Part shown: in pieces, positions 22,948 through 30,734 of the stretch
Layout of the letters: each line of letters opens with the position of its first letter
How positions within the stretch are numbered: position 1 is the stretch's first letter
Assembly (NCBI GenBank): GCA_002898875.1
Contig: BEIC01000004.1
Coordinates: 1-36,748, forward strand
Direction of reading: 5' to 3'
From: a bacterium HR26
GTDB taxonomy: Bacteria > Chloroflexota > Chloroflexia > Thermomicrobiales > Thermomicrobiaceae
DNA length: 36,748 nucleotides
Made by a program: the position numbers and the translations under genes
The notes under the pieces: model-generated
What the model was told of the DNA's origin: nothing
What the model saw: the letters and a program-made list of their open reading frames with translations, nothing else
Database searches by the model: none

Positions 22948-24312
22948 GTGGGCAGAGCCTGGTCTTTCGGACGTTGGTCCCGCGCGCTCTTGACCATCCT
23001 GGTGGCGATGGCGGCATCGCTCGGTACCTCCCGACTCGCAAGCGTCTCCGCGGCTCCGTCGATCGTGTACTTCCCGCAGACCGGCCATCACGTCAGCGAG
23101 CCCTTCCTCAGCTATTGGTTTCGACACGGCGGCATCAGGATCTTCGGCTACCCGATCAGTGAGCCGCTGACCGATGCCGCCAGCGGGCTGACGGTGCAGT
23201 ACTTCGAGCGCGCTCGCTTCGAGCACCATCCAGGGTGTGGCGACTCCTGTGACGTCATGCTCACCCGGGTGGGGACATTGCTGACCGAAGGGCGGACGGA
23301 GCCAGCGTTCCTGCCGCTGGCGCTCGATCCCGTATCGGCCACGACGCCTGACCGCCGCTACTTTCCGGAGACCGGCCATACCTTGGCCTATGGCTTTAAA
23401 CGCTTCTGGGAGCAGAATGGCGGGCTGGCCATCTTCGGCTTCCCCATCTCTGAAGAACTCTCCGAGATCGACGCGGCGACCGGTCGAGCCTTCACCGTGC
23501 AATACTTTGAGCGTGCCCGTTTCGAGTGGCACCCGGAGCTGGCAGGGACACCGTACGAAGTCCAGCTCGGGCTTCTCGGCGCGGCGCTGGCTTATCGCGA
23601 CCGAATCGACACGCTGCCGGTGGCTCGCCAGGAGTGGGTGGCCGATTACTCGCCAGACCAGTTCCAGCGCGCTTTCCGGATGCCGATCCTGATGTACCAC
23701 CAGGTGGGAGAACCGGCCGGCCGGTATCGAATCCCACTCTGGAAGTTCGAGCAGCAGTTGGATTGGCTACTCGCTCACGGCTACACTCCGATCACGATGA
23801 CGCAGATGTTCGACGCTCTTCTGCGTGGGGGCCCATTGCCCGAACGGCCGGTAGCCATCACCTTCGACGATGGAAGCCCAGGGCAGTGGCAGGCAGCGAT
23901 GGCGCTCAACGCCCGCGGGATGGTGGCGACCTTCTTCGTAGTCCCCGGTCGCGGTGGCTTGAGCCCGGAACAGATCCGCGCTCTCGCTGAGCAGGGGCAC
24001 GAGATCGGCTCGCACTCGCTAACGCATCCCAACCTCCGTTTCGTCTCCGATGAGCAGCTCTGGGCCGAGGTCTCGCTCAGCAAGGCCCGGCTGGAGCAGA
24101 TCACCGGGCGAACGGTCCGCTACTTCGCGTATCCCGGCGGCGAGTACGACGCGCGGGTGATAGCGGCAGTGCAGGCAGCCGGATACGACGGGGCACTCGC
24201 GGCCTGGGGCGGAACCGGATGCTCGCCGGAGCGTCGCTGGGCGGAGCCGCGCGTCGAGATCTCGGGCCTGATCAGCCTGGAGCAGTTTGCCTGGTACGTC
24301 GAGCAGTTCTGA
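22948..24312 (+). CDS. Secreted polysaccharide deacetylase with duplicated LGFP-like repeats
   Basis: A 454-residue exported protein. A signal peptide (RALLTILVAMAASLG..., cleavage likely near SVSAA) is followed by two copies of a roughly 100-residue unit: YFPQTGHHVSEPFLSYWFRHGG...FGYPISEPL...VQYFERARFEHHP and YFPETGHTLAYGFKRFWEQNGG...FGFPISEEL...VQYFERARFEWHP. These W/G-rich repeats, common in Chloroflexota secreted proteins, probably bind wall or glycan. The C-terminal NodB domain has MYHQVG, TFDDG (metal Asp), SHSLTHPNL (metal His pair) and YFAYPGGEYD. It likely deacetylates extracellular glycan. GTG 22948 is chosen because AAGGA (22934-22938) lies 9 bases upstream and leaves a clean signal peptide; the open frame reaches 22819. 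Confidence 0.88.
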   Translation: MGRAWSFGRWSRALLTILVAMAASLGTSRLASVSAAPSIVYFPQTGHHVSEPFLSYWFRHGGIRIFGYPISEPLTDAASGLTVQYFERARFEHHPGCGDSCDVMLTRVGTLLTEGRTEPAFLPLALDPVSATTPDRRYFPETGHTLAYGFKRFWEQNGGLAIFGFPISEELSEIDAATGRAFTVQYFERARFEWHPELAGTPYEVQLGLLGAALAYRDRIDTLPVARQEWVADYSPDQFQRAFRMPILMYHQVGEPAGRYRIPLWKFEQQLDWLLAHGYTPITMTQMFDALLRGGPLPERPVAITFDDGSPGQWQAAMALNARGMVATFFVVPGRGGLSPEQIRALAEQGHEIGSHSLTHPNLRFVSDEQLWAEVSLSKARLEQITGRTVRYFAYPGGEYDARVIAAVQAAGYDGALAAWGGTGCSPERRWAEPRVEISGLISLEQFAWYVEQF

Positions 24313-24386
24313 GAGACGATGCCGTCACGGCCATGGAGGCTGATGTCGGCCACGTCTCGACTCGGCGCCAAACGCGGACGGCACCC

Positions 24387-26111
24387 CTACCCATCGGCCG
24401 AGGCGAGAAGCTCCAGCGACGATGATCGGATGCGCTGCAGCATGACGACGCGTTCCAGGTCATCCGCCGGGCGGGGCCGGTGGTAGTCCTCGATCATCAC
24501 CGGCTCGAGCGAGAACGTGAGCAGCCGCGCGCCTGAGAAGCGCAGCCGCAAAATCACCCCTTGCTTTGTCTCTGGTGACCACTCCTGATCGAAGACGAAG
24601 TTGCCAAGCGAGTAGAAGATGGGCTTCCCGCGGTAGAACTCGAACCCTTGCAGCCAGTGCGGGTGCGAGCCGAGCACTAGCGTCGCCCCCGCGTCGATCG
24701 CAGCCCGCGCGATCTGTCGCTGTTCCTCCGTGGGCAGCAGCGTGTACTCGATGCCCCAGTGGAAGAACGGGATGACCACGTCCGCGAGGCCAGCGGCCGC
24801 GACCACGTCTGCCGCGATAAGCTCGGGGTCGAGCGGCGCTGTGCCCGGCCAGTCCTCGCCCGCCCCGTACCAGGCCGCACTGATACCGTCGTAGCCGAGC
24901 AGCGCGATCGTCGTGCCGGCCACGTCGAGGAGCGCCGGCCGCCTGGCCTCAGCGAGCGTCTCCCCGATTCCGCAGTGCGCGATGCCGTGGGCTTGCAGGG
25001 TCGCCAGCGTGTCGCGCATGCCCTGCGCGCCGAAATCCATGCTGTGGTTGTTGGCAAGCGAGACCGCGTCGATCCCGGCCAGGAGCAGGCCCTCAACGGC
25101 CTGGGGAAGGGTCATGAACCGCATGGTGAAGGGGTCATCCGGTGGCGCGAACGACGACGTCAGCGCGCACTCGAGGTCGGCGACGGTGAGGTCGGCCCCG
25201 GCGAGCAGCGGCGCAACCGACCGGAACGGGGCGGCCCAGTCGCCGCTCCGCTCCATGATGCGGTGTACCGTGCGCCCGAGGATGATATCGCCGGCCACGG
25301 CGATCGTAAAAGTCAGTTCCAGCACCTGCTGAGGGAGCTGAGCGGCCACCTCCTGGATGATGTCCTGGAGGGCATCGCTCCCCTCGACCACAAGGCGCTC
25401 GGCGAGGCCGGCGCCCGCGAGCTCGTCCGCCGAAAGGTCGAGCGGGTCATGGCCATCGAGCCAGAGCACCCGCATCGCCGGTTCGAGCTCCGCTCGCTCG
25501 ACCACCGCCAGGCCCCCGGGCCGCGTCAAAAGGAACTGGGCGCAGGACTGTGGATCGCTCGCCTCGTGGGCAGCCCGGGCAAGTTGAAGGCCACCGCTCC
25601 GCAGGCTCACCAGCTCGACAGGCAGCGGCTCCGGTGAGCCCAGCGCCTGCCAGTCCAAGATCGTGCCGTTCAAAAGTCCGCCCAGCGCCTCGCTCGAGAT
25701 GCCGCGCACGAGATTCCAGTGGGACGCCACCGGCACGAAGGTACGTTCGGCCAGGGTCAGCGCGCCGGGTGAGCCACGCGCTCGCCTCACGCGCACGCCG
25801 GCCTGCTCCGGCGGATCGACGCGTACCGAATGCCACCCCGGCGGAAGCGCCTCGGCCAGCGATACCGTGAACGCTTCCGCCCAGGATGCGAAAGATGCCG
25901 GGAGGCCCGGCTCGATCCAGATGGGGAGCTCGCGTGACGGTCCGGCCGGCCCGCGGCGTGCCTGGGCGGAGCGGCGCCGACCGGCCGCCGGCGTCGGCGA
26001 GGCCTCCGGGCTCGGCGCCGGGGGAGGCGACGACTGGTGGCTGCGGCAGGCCGCGAGAAGCAAGCCACCCAGCGAGCCCAGCAACCGGCGCCGGCTGAAC
26101 TGGTGAGACAT
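24387..26111 (-). CDS. CapA-family lipoprotein with N-terminal binding-protein-like part
   Basis: A 574-residue exported protein. The N-terminus MSHQFSRRRLLGSLGGLLLAAC has both a twin-arginine motif and a lipobox, followed by a Pro/Ala/Ser-rich linker. Residues about 60-280 look like a phosphate-binding-protein-type segment (VASHWNLVRGISSEALGGLLNGTILDWQALG). From about 285 a CapA/PgsA metallophosphatase-like domain follows: AVAGDIILGRTV, ADLECALT, SLANNHSMDFG, FHWGIEYTLLPT and LGSHPHWLQGFEFYRGKPIFYSLGNFVFDQ. CapA proteins act on extracellular polymers, notably poly-gamma-glutamate. It is the last gene of a three-gene minus-strand operon and converges with the deacetylase. Confidence 0.87.
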   Translation of the reverse strand: MSHQFSRRRLLGSLGGLLLAACRSHQSSPPPAPSPEASPTPAAGRRRSAQARRGPAGPSRELPIWIEPGLPASFASWAEAFTVSLAEALPPGWHSVRVDPPEQAGVRVRRARGSPGALTLAERTFVPVASHWNLVRGISSEALGGLLNGTILDWQALGSPEPLPVELVSLRSGGLQLARAAHEASDPQSCAQFLLTRPGGLAVVERAELEPAMRVLWLDGHDPLDLSADELAGAGLAERLVVEGSDALQDIIQEVAAQLPQQVLELTFTIAVAGDIILGRTVHRIMERSGDWAAPFRSVAPLLAGADLTVADLECALTSSFAPPDDPFTMRFMTLPQAVEGLLLAGIDAVSLANNHSMDFGAQGMRDTLATLQAHGIAHCGIGETLAEARRPALLDVAGTTIALLGYDGISAAWYGAGEDWPGTAPLDPELIAADVVAAAGLADVVIPFFHWGIEYTLLPTEEQRQIARAAIDAGATLVLGSHPHWLQGFEFYRGKPIFYSLGNFVFDQEWSPETKQGVILRLRFSGARLLTFSLEPVMIEDYHRPRPADDLERVVMLQRIRSSSLELLASADG

Positions 26112-26135
26112 CGCCCCACCCTGCCGCTGCGGCCT

Positions 26136-26783
26136 TTAGCGGCTCACCGGGGTCAGGATACGCACCTCGACGCCCTCAGGGGCGAGCCGGGCGAGCTTCT
26201 CAGCGTCTTCCACCGAGCCGACGATACTCCCATAGTGCATCGGGATGACCACCCGCGGGCGGATCTGCCGCAGAGCCTCCGCCGCCTCTTCGGCCGTCAT
26301 CACATAGGTGCCGCTGACCGGCAGGAAGGCGTAGTCGACTGGCCCGATTTCGCTCATCTCCGGGATGACGTCGGTGTCACCCGCGAAATAGAAGCGCTGG
26401 CCACCGATCTCGAAGACAAAGCCGGCGTGCTGGCTCTCCCGGGGATGAAACGGTACTCCGGGGCTGCGGAACTTGTTGACGTTGTAGGCCGGCACCGCCC
26501 GCACACTCAGCTCGCCGTGCCGCGCGCTCTGCCCCGGTGCCAGGGTCGTTACCGGCGGGTCGAGCTTCTTCGCGGCTGGCGGGCTGGCGAACACGACCGT
26601 GTCCTTGGTCCGGACCTGAGCGATGTCGTCACCTGACAGGTGATCGCTGTGGTCGTGGCTCACCATCAGCACATCAGCCGGCGGCTGGCCAGGCGGGAGA
26701 TGGTACGGGTCGAGATAGATGCGCAACCCGCTCACTTCGATGCGAAACGCTGATTGGGCATACCAGACGATCTGCGGCTCCAC
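26136..26783 (-). CDS. MBL-fold metal-dependent hydrolase (UlaG-like)
   Basis: A 215-residue cytoplasmic metallo-beta-lactamase-fold protein of the short COG2220 type. The metal motif SHDHSDHLSG, the later FYFAGDTDVIPEM (Asp ligand) and PMHYG (last His) are all present, so it should be active. The substrate is unknown; family members include lactonases and RNase-like enzymes. GTG 26783 is preceded by GAGGAGGTGAACC on this strand. It lies 24 bases before capA and 41 bases after the creatininase-family gene, in one operon. Confidence 0.87.
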   Translation of the reverse strand: MEPQIVWYAQSAFRIEVSGLRIYLDPYHLPPGQPPADVLMVSHDHSDHLSGDDIAQVRTKDTVVFASPPAAKKLDPPVTTLAPGQSARHGELSVRAVPAYNVNKFRSPGVPFHPRESQHAGFVFEIGGQRFYFAGDTDVIPEMSEIGPVDYAFLPVSGTYVMTAEEAAEALRQIRPRVVIPMHYGSIVGSVEDAEKLARLAPEGVEVRILTPVSR

Positions 26784-26824
26784 GGTTCACCTCCTCGGCC
26801 ACTGGGCAGGCGCAAGCTTGTCCC

Positions 26825-27631
26825 TCAGGACGGCTGCCCGCGCGGGTCACGCTCCGCCAGTCTCTCCAGGCCCCCGCGAGATGCCAGGGCCTCCAGCACC
26901 GCCTCGCGCACCATCTGTGCAAGAGCAGCGAAGAGCTGCTCACCTTCTTCGGCACTCGCCCGCGCTGGGTCACCGAAGTAGCCCAGTGGGCTACCGGCTT
27001 CGGCAAACGTCCGCGCTCCGGCGCGAAGCTGAGCCGGCAGGTCGATCCAGAGCGGCGGCAAGTCCTCGAGCGCGGCGAGGCGAACTGCCTCCGGGATGGT
27101 CGCGAGCAGCAGCGAGGTCTCGTAGCTGCCGGCATGGCGAGCCCCGCGCCGGAACTCTTCCGAGAGCCGGGCCGCCCATCGCTCCTCACGCTTGTCGGGA
27201 AAGGCGATCGGCACCCCGGCCGCCGACTGCGCCGCCTCGGCGGCCGCCCGCACGGCCGCGACGTGGGCCGGCTCCAGGTGCGCGTTGCAGATGCCGATCG
27301 CCCGGTATCCCTGCGCGCACAGGTGCACGAGCACGCTGCGGAGGTACGCCTCGAAGGCGCCCGGATCGGCCGGGCTGGTGCCCGGGAAGCAGGTGCCGAC
27401 GAAGCTGACTCCGTAGGCGATCGCCGGCAGCACGAGCACCGGCAGTCCATCACGCTCGAGCAGCGCCGCCGCGCGCACGGCCATCTCCTGTGCGATGCGG
27501 ACGTCGGTGTCGAGCGGGAGGTGCGGCCCGTGCGCCTCGATCGCCCCGATCGGCAGCAAGCCTACCGGCCGTTGCCGAAGCAGGCCGGCCGCCTCCTGCC
27601 ACGTCAGCTCGGCCAGCGCGGGCGGTGCCAC
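26825..27631 (-). CDS. Creatininase-family amidohydrolase
   Basis: A 268-residue protein of the creatininase/MftE superfamily. The N-terminal metal motif GAIEAHGPHLPLDTD, PAIAYGVSFVGTCFPGT, the ICNAHLEPAH segment (normally NGHGGN-like, here changed) and HAGSYETSLLLA (second Glu/His site) support a di-metal hydrolase. The change from NGHGGN to NAHLEP suggests an unusual substrate. Creatinine itself is not implied; relatives cleave peptide or lactam bonds in cofactor pathways. GTG 27631 follows GGAGGATCAAC. First gene of an operon with MBL and capA. Confidence 0.82.
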   Translation of the reverse strand: MAPPALAELTWQEAAGLLRQRPVGLLPIGAIEAHGPHLPLDTDVRIAQEMAVRAAALLERDGLPVLVLPAIAYGVSFVGTCFPGTSPADPGAFEAYLRSVLVHLCAQGYRAIGICNAHLEPAHVAAVRAAAEAAQSAAGVPIAFPDKREERWAARLSEEFRRGARHAGSYETSLLLATIPEAVRLAALEDLPPLWIDLPAQLRAGARTFAEAGSPLGYFGDPARASAEEGEQLFAALAQMVREAVLEALASRGGLERLAERDPRGQPS

Positions 27632-27663
27632 CGTTGATCCTCCGGCGCAGTCCCCTGCAGGTC

Positions 27664-27691
27664 ACTCTAGCCAAGTGACCGTCCCTGTCAA
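27664..27691 (-). promoter_or_regulatory. Promoter of the creatininase-MBL-capA operon
   Basis: On the minus strand TTGACA (27691-27686), spacer 16, TAGAGT (27669-27664). It points into the creatininase-family gene starting at 27631. A weaker plus-strand -10 TATAGT (27737-27742) may serve the PII-like gene. Confidence 0.65.
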
Positions 27692-27792
27692 GCACCCCAC
27701 TGGCGGATCCTCTAGCGCGGGTCGAGTGCAGGCTGCTATAGTCGCTGCCGTGCGCTCCGGCGCGATCGCGGGGATCGGTGGAGAAGGGGTTC

Positions 27793-28122
27793 ATGAAGCT
27801 CCTCATCGCCATCGTTCAGGACTACGACGCCAACCAGCTCCTGACTGCGCTCAGCGAGGCCGGCTTTCGAGCCACCCGGATCGCGAGTTCCGGCGGCTTC
27901 CTGCGCATGGGCAATTCCACGCTTCTGATCGGCGTAGACGACGCGCTCGTGCCCCAGGTGCTCCGGATCATCGAGGAGCACTGCCGCCAGCGAACCGAGG
28001 TCGTCCCTCCGGAGATCGTCGGCGACCTGCACGAGTGGTATCCGCCCAACCTGATCGAGGTCGTGGTCGGCGGCGCCACGGTATTCGCGGTCCCGGTCGA
28101 GCGGTTCGAGCGGATCGGGTGA
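27793..28122 (+). CDS. PII-like protein, probable cyclic-di-AMP receptor (DarA/PstA-like)
   Basis: A 109-residue protein of the DUF970 group: MKLLIAIVQDYDANQLLTALSEAGFRATRIASSGGFLRMGNSTLLIGVDD. This matches the PII-like fold with the short T-loop and SSGGFLRxGNxTLLIG motif typical of the c-di-AMP-binding DarA/PstA proteins; the second half (VPPEIV...VVVGGATVFAVPVERFERI) closes the fold. It is a signal-transduction protein acting in the cytoplasm, with an unknown partner. ATG 27793 has GGAGAAGGGG just upstream; GTG 27778 is within that site. Followed after 2 bases by a small hypothetical gene. Confidence 0.85.
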   Translation: MKLLIAIVQDYDANQLLTALSEAGFRATRIASSGGFLRMGNSTLLIGVDDALVPQVLRIIEEHCRQRTEVVPPEIVGDLHEWYPPNLIEVVVGGATVFAVPVERFERIG

Positions 28123-28124
28123 CC

Positions 28125-28394
28125 ATGGCGGCGGCCAGGCTGATCCCCTTGCACGGCGCACGCCTGCTGCGGCGCTACCTGGCAGCCGGAGTGCTCGCCT
28201 TCGAGCTGCTCTGGGGGGCAGCTCCGCCTCAGTCGCAGGGGTTGCAGCGCGACAGCCCGGCACTGTGGCTGAGCGATCCGCGAGTGGACGAGCACGGCTG
28301 GCACGCTGGTGAGCTGATCCTCGCGCCCGGACGCCGGCTCGTCCTCACCTTGCCGGACGAAGCACCGCAGCCTGCACAGCCCTGGGCGAACTGA
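28125..28394 (+). CDS. Small hypothetical protein downstream of the PII-like gene
   Basis: An 89-residue protein of unknown function. ATG 28125 lies two bases after the previous stop, consistent with coupled translation. Residues about 10-30 (RLLRRYLAAGVLAFELLWGAA) could be a signal sequence or membrane helix with a basic N-terminus. The rest (WLSDPRVDEHGWHAGELILAPGRRLVLTLPDEAP) looks like a short extracytoplasmic stretch. The 3' end overlaps the convergent methyltransferase by 50 bases. A real but poorly conserved product is plausible; it may also be chance extension. Confidence 0.45.
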   Translation: MAAARLIPLHGARLLRRYLAAGVLAFELLWGAAPPQSQGLQRDSPALWLSDPRVDEHGWHAGELILAPGRRLVLTLPDEAPQPAQPWAN

Positions 28395-29187
28395 GCCCGA
28401 TGGTCTCCTTCCGCGCCTCGATCACGCAGTGGAGCGGGATCTCGGCGATCCATGGTCCCTGTGGGGAGGCAGAGAGGAACTCCTCGGTCGGAGCTGGCTC
28501 CTCGAGGGCGGTGACCACGAAGCCCGCAGCGCGCAGTGTTCGGATGTACCAGGAGAGCGGCCGGTGGTAGGCGGGGGTATACGCCACCCGGTCACCTTCG
28601 AGCCGCCACGGAATCGGGGCCACGAACAGCTCGCGATAGCTGCGCACCTTGCGCCAGACGGTGCTGGTGAAGTCGACGCGCTCCACCACCCAGGCCGAGG
28701 CACCACCGGGAAGGTCGAAGCAGGGGTGCGAGATGCTGAAGACCAACCGCCCGCCTGGACGTAGCACCCGGGCTACCTCCCGGATGGCACCTTCCGCATC
28801 CTCGATATCCATCAGCGCCATGTTGGAGACCACGACGTCGAGCGAGGCATCACTCAGGACAGAGAGAGCAGCCGCGTCGGCGATGTGATAGGTGATGCCC
28901 AGCGGCTCGCGGGCCTCGCGCTGGCAGGCGCGCTCGATCATCGCCGCCGAGGCATCGACGCCCGTGACCCGCGCGCCTTCGCGGGCGAAGCGCCGGCAAA
29001 GGTACCCGTTGCCGCAGCCCAGATCGAGCAGCTCCAGCCCACGGACCGGGCCGAGCACCTGGAGCAGGCCCGGGTCGATCAGCGTACGGTGCCAGAGGTC
29101 GCCCTCGTCCTCCATCTTCGCGTCGTACCAGGCCGCGAGCTCCTCCCAGGCGCGCATCGGCTCGCTCGTGGGATCGCCTTTTTCCAT
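28345..29187 (-). CDS. Class I SAM-dependent methyltransferase
   Basis: A 280-residue Rossmann-fold methyltransferase. Motif I is LLDLGCGNGYLCRRFAREGARVTGVDAS, motif II/III lies around HIADAAALSVLSDASLDVVVSNMALMDIEDAEGAI, and RVLRPGGRLVFSISHPCF is the usual post-motif strand. The substrate cannot be read; the ubiE/type 11-like layout with an inserted SWYIRTLRAAGF helix is common among small-molecule methyltransferases. ATG 29187 is preferred with AAGGGAATACGGCC upstream; an in-frame codon at 29214 extends it by nine residues. It stands alone on the minus strand. Confidence 0.85.
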   Translation of the reverse strand: MEKGDPTSEPMRAWEELAAWYDAKMEDEGDLWHRTLIDPGLLQVLGPVRGLELLDLGCGNGYLCRRFAREGARVTGVDASAAMIERACQREAREPLGITYHIADAAALSVLSDASLDVVVSNMALMDIEDAEGAIREVARVLRPGGRLVFSISHPCFDLPGGASAWVVERVDFTSTVWRKVRSYRELFVAPIPWRLEGDRVAYTPAYHRPLSWYIRTLRAAGFVVTALEEPAPTEEFLSASPQGPWIAEIPLHCVIEARKETIGLSSPRAVQAAVLRPAR

Positions 29188-29364
29188 GGCCGTATTCCCT
29201 TCGCTTGGACACACCGCAGATCGTCGCGAGGCGCCGAGTATACGCTCGTCGGCCCGCAGGCGCCAGCGTGACGGGCTAGCGCACTGCGCAAGCCGCTATG
29301 CGCTGCTGCCGGGTCCCAGACAGGCGGAAACCAGGCGGCCGGAGCCAGCTTCTAACAAGACAGG

Positions 29365-29390
29365 CTGCCCGGCTGCTGAGCGCCGGGCAG
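29365..29390 (-). terminator. Terminator-like hairpin after the SWIM gene
   Basis: CTGCCCGGC (29365-29373) and GCCGGGCAG (29382-29390) form a perfect 9-bp stem. On the minus strand it is followed by a T-containing stretch (CCTGTCTTGTT), compatible with termination of the SWIM gene. The rest of 29188-29479 shows no gene. Confidence 0.5.
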
Positions 29391-29479
29391 GGTCACGTTC
29401 CGAGGGATCAACTGCTCAAGCGGTGCCGGCCGCGATGCGAACTGGCTCGCCAGCCGGCGAACGCGTAGGGGGATCGCGG

Positions 29480-29752
29480 TTAACTATAGAGCGGCTGCGT
29501 GCCGCTGGCCGGGACGTCTTCCGGGATCATCGGCGCTAGGATTCGCTCCAGTGCCATGATGTGGCTGCAGGTGCCCAGGCCGAGCGCGGTGAAGGAGTGG
29601 CAGGTGCATGTCCACCGCTTGTCCTGGAAGCGAACGTCGTAGGTATCATGCTCGCCGCGGAAGCGGACGTGAAGCGACTGAAGCTGGGCCCGGTGCGGTT
29701 CAGCCGCGTAGCGCCGGGCCTTCTCGATCTTGCCGATCAGCGCCGAGTTCAT
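29480..29752 (-). CDS. SWIM zinc-finger protein
   Basis: A 90-residue protein consisting mainly of a SWIM zinc finger. After RFQDKRWTCTCHSFTALGLGTCSHIMALERIL the pattern C-x-C-x(n)-C-x-H is complete. An N-terminal helix (ALIGKIEKARRYAAEP) precedes it. SWIM domains bind DNA or protein, so a regulatory or nucleic-acid role is possible but unproven. ATG 29752 has AAGGAG eight bases upstream; earlier in-frame codons to 29770 are within that site. It is transcribed from a promoter near 29943-29971 with a structured ~185-base leader. Confidence 0.78.
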   Translation of the reverse strand: MNSALIGKIEKARRYAAEPHRAQLQSLHVRFRGEHDTYDVRFQDKRWTCTCHSFTALGLGTCSHIMALERILAPMIPEDVPASGTQPLYS

Positions 29753-29832
29753 CGGTAGGTCTCCTTTCACCAGCTAATACCCGATCTCCTGCCACCGGAT
29801 CGCGCTCGTGGCGCGCATACCTTCCAAAACTG

Positions 29833-29866
29833 ATGAGCACCAGGCCACGCAATGCCTGGTGCTCAT
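29833..29866 (-). promoter_or_regulatory. Strong hairpin with short T-run in the SWIM gene leader
   Basis: ATGAGCACCAGGC (29833-29845) is the exact reverse complement of GCCTGGTGCTCAT (29854-29866), 13 bp, loop of 8. On the minus strand it is followed by CAGTTTTGG, so it can work as an intrinsic terminator lying between the promoter and the gene, i.e. an attenuator or the 3' end of a short RNA. The leader includes a possible 12-codon frame starting MHGRPQ (ATG near 29902), but no amino-acid run that would explain attenuation. Confidence 0.6.
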
Positions 29867-29942
29867 TCACCCGCTCGCTCCCTTTGTGGACGGCCGTGCA
29901 TGGTCGGCGTCCTCTCGCTCACACCCGGGAGTTGTCATCGCC

Positions 29943-29971
29943 AGTATACCCTACGCTTACCCCATCAACAA
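29943..29971 (-). promoter_or_regulatory. Promoter of the SWIM gene leader
   Basis: On the minus strand TTGTTG (29971-29966), spacer 17, TATACT (29948-29943). Transcription would begin near 29936, giving a ~185-base leader before the ATG at 29752. The region overlaps the upstream part of the divergent mobA gene. Confidence 0.6.
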
Positions 29972-30062
29972 TGCGCGCCTGCTTTCACCGCTTCCGGCAC
30001 CGAACGGGGTGCCGGTACAATGGAGCGGTGGAACGAGTCTGTCCGGCCAGAGGAGCAACGCG

Positions 30063-30701
30063 TTGAACCTCAGCATCGCTGTGCTGGCCGGCGGCCAGAG
30101 CCGCCGGATGGGTCGCGACAAGGCATTGCTCGACTTCCTCGGTGAGCCGCTCCTGCAGCGCGTACTCGGGCGAGTGCGCCCGCTCACCGACGATCTCTTC
30201 ATCGTGGCGACCGATCGGCCGGAATACGGGCGCTTCGGCGTCCGCGTCGTCCCGGACCGCCTGCCGAGCGCTGGCGCGCTCGGCGGTATCTACACCGCAG
30301 TGGCCGAGGCGTCCCACGAGCGGTGCCTGGTACTCGCCTGCGACCTACCGTTCGTCAACCCGCATCTGCTCCGATTCATGGCCGAGCAGCCGCCCGACTA
30401 CGACGTGCTGATCCCCACGCTCGCTGCGGAGCGAAGCGATCAGGGAGGCCAGGAGACACTGGAGACCTTGCACGCGATTTACGCCCGTTCCTGCCTGCCG
30501 GCTATCGAGCGGCAATTGCAGGCTGGCCGGTTCAAGGTCATCGGGTTCTTCCCTGACGTCCGGGTGCGCCGGCTGCCGGAAGAGGTAGTCCGGCGCTACG
30601 ACCCCGAGCTGCTGTCGTTCTTCAACGCCAACACGCCTGAGGCCTACGCCTGGGCGCTGGAGCGGGCCAGAAGCGAGCCGCCGGGGCCACTGGCATCCTG
30701 A
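30063..30701 (+). CDS. mobA: Molybdenum cofactor guanylyltransferase
   Basis: Transfers GMP from GTP to molybdopterin to form the MGD cofactor. A 212-residue NTP-transferase fold protein. The loop LAGGQSRRMGRDKALL binds the nucleotide, DRLPSAGALGGIYTA is the second conserved segment, and ACDLPFVNPHLL has the Mg-binding Asp. The frame is open upstream to 29808, but the N-terminal strand begins at SIAVLAGG, so TTG 30063, preceded by GAGGAG, is chosen. MGD-containing enzymes such as formate dehydrogenase are often selenoproteins, which fits with a Sec-using organism, though this is only circumstantial. Followed closely by a gamma-glutamyltransferase gene. Confidence 0.86.
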   Translation: MNLSIAVLAGGQSRRMGRDKALLDFLGEPLLQRVLGRVRPLTDDLFIVATDRPEYGRFGVRVVPDRLPSAGALGGIYTAVAEASHERCLVLACDLPFVNPHLLRFMAEQPPDYDVLIPTLAAERSDQGGQETLETLHAIYARSCLPAIERQLQAGRFKVIGFFPDVRVRRLPEEVVRRYDPELLSFFNANTPEAYAWALERARSEPPGPLAS

Positions 30702-30734
30702 CGACAACGGAGTGCCGAGCAGTAGGGAGGAGGG

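Noticed and set aside
24759-25637. 292-codon plus-strand frame opposite capA
   Set aside because: Shadow of capA; charged low-information sequence.
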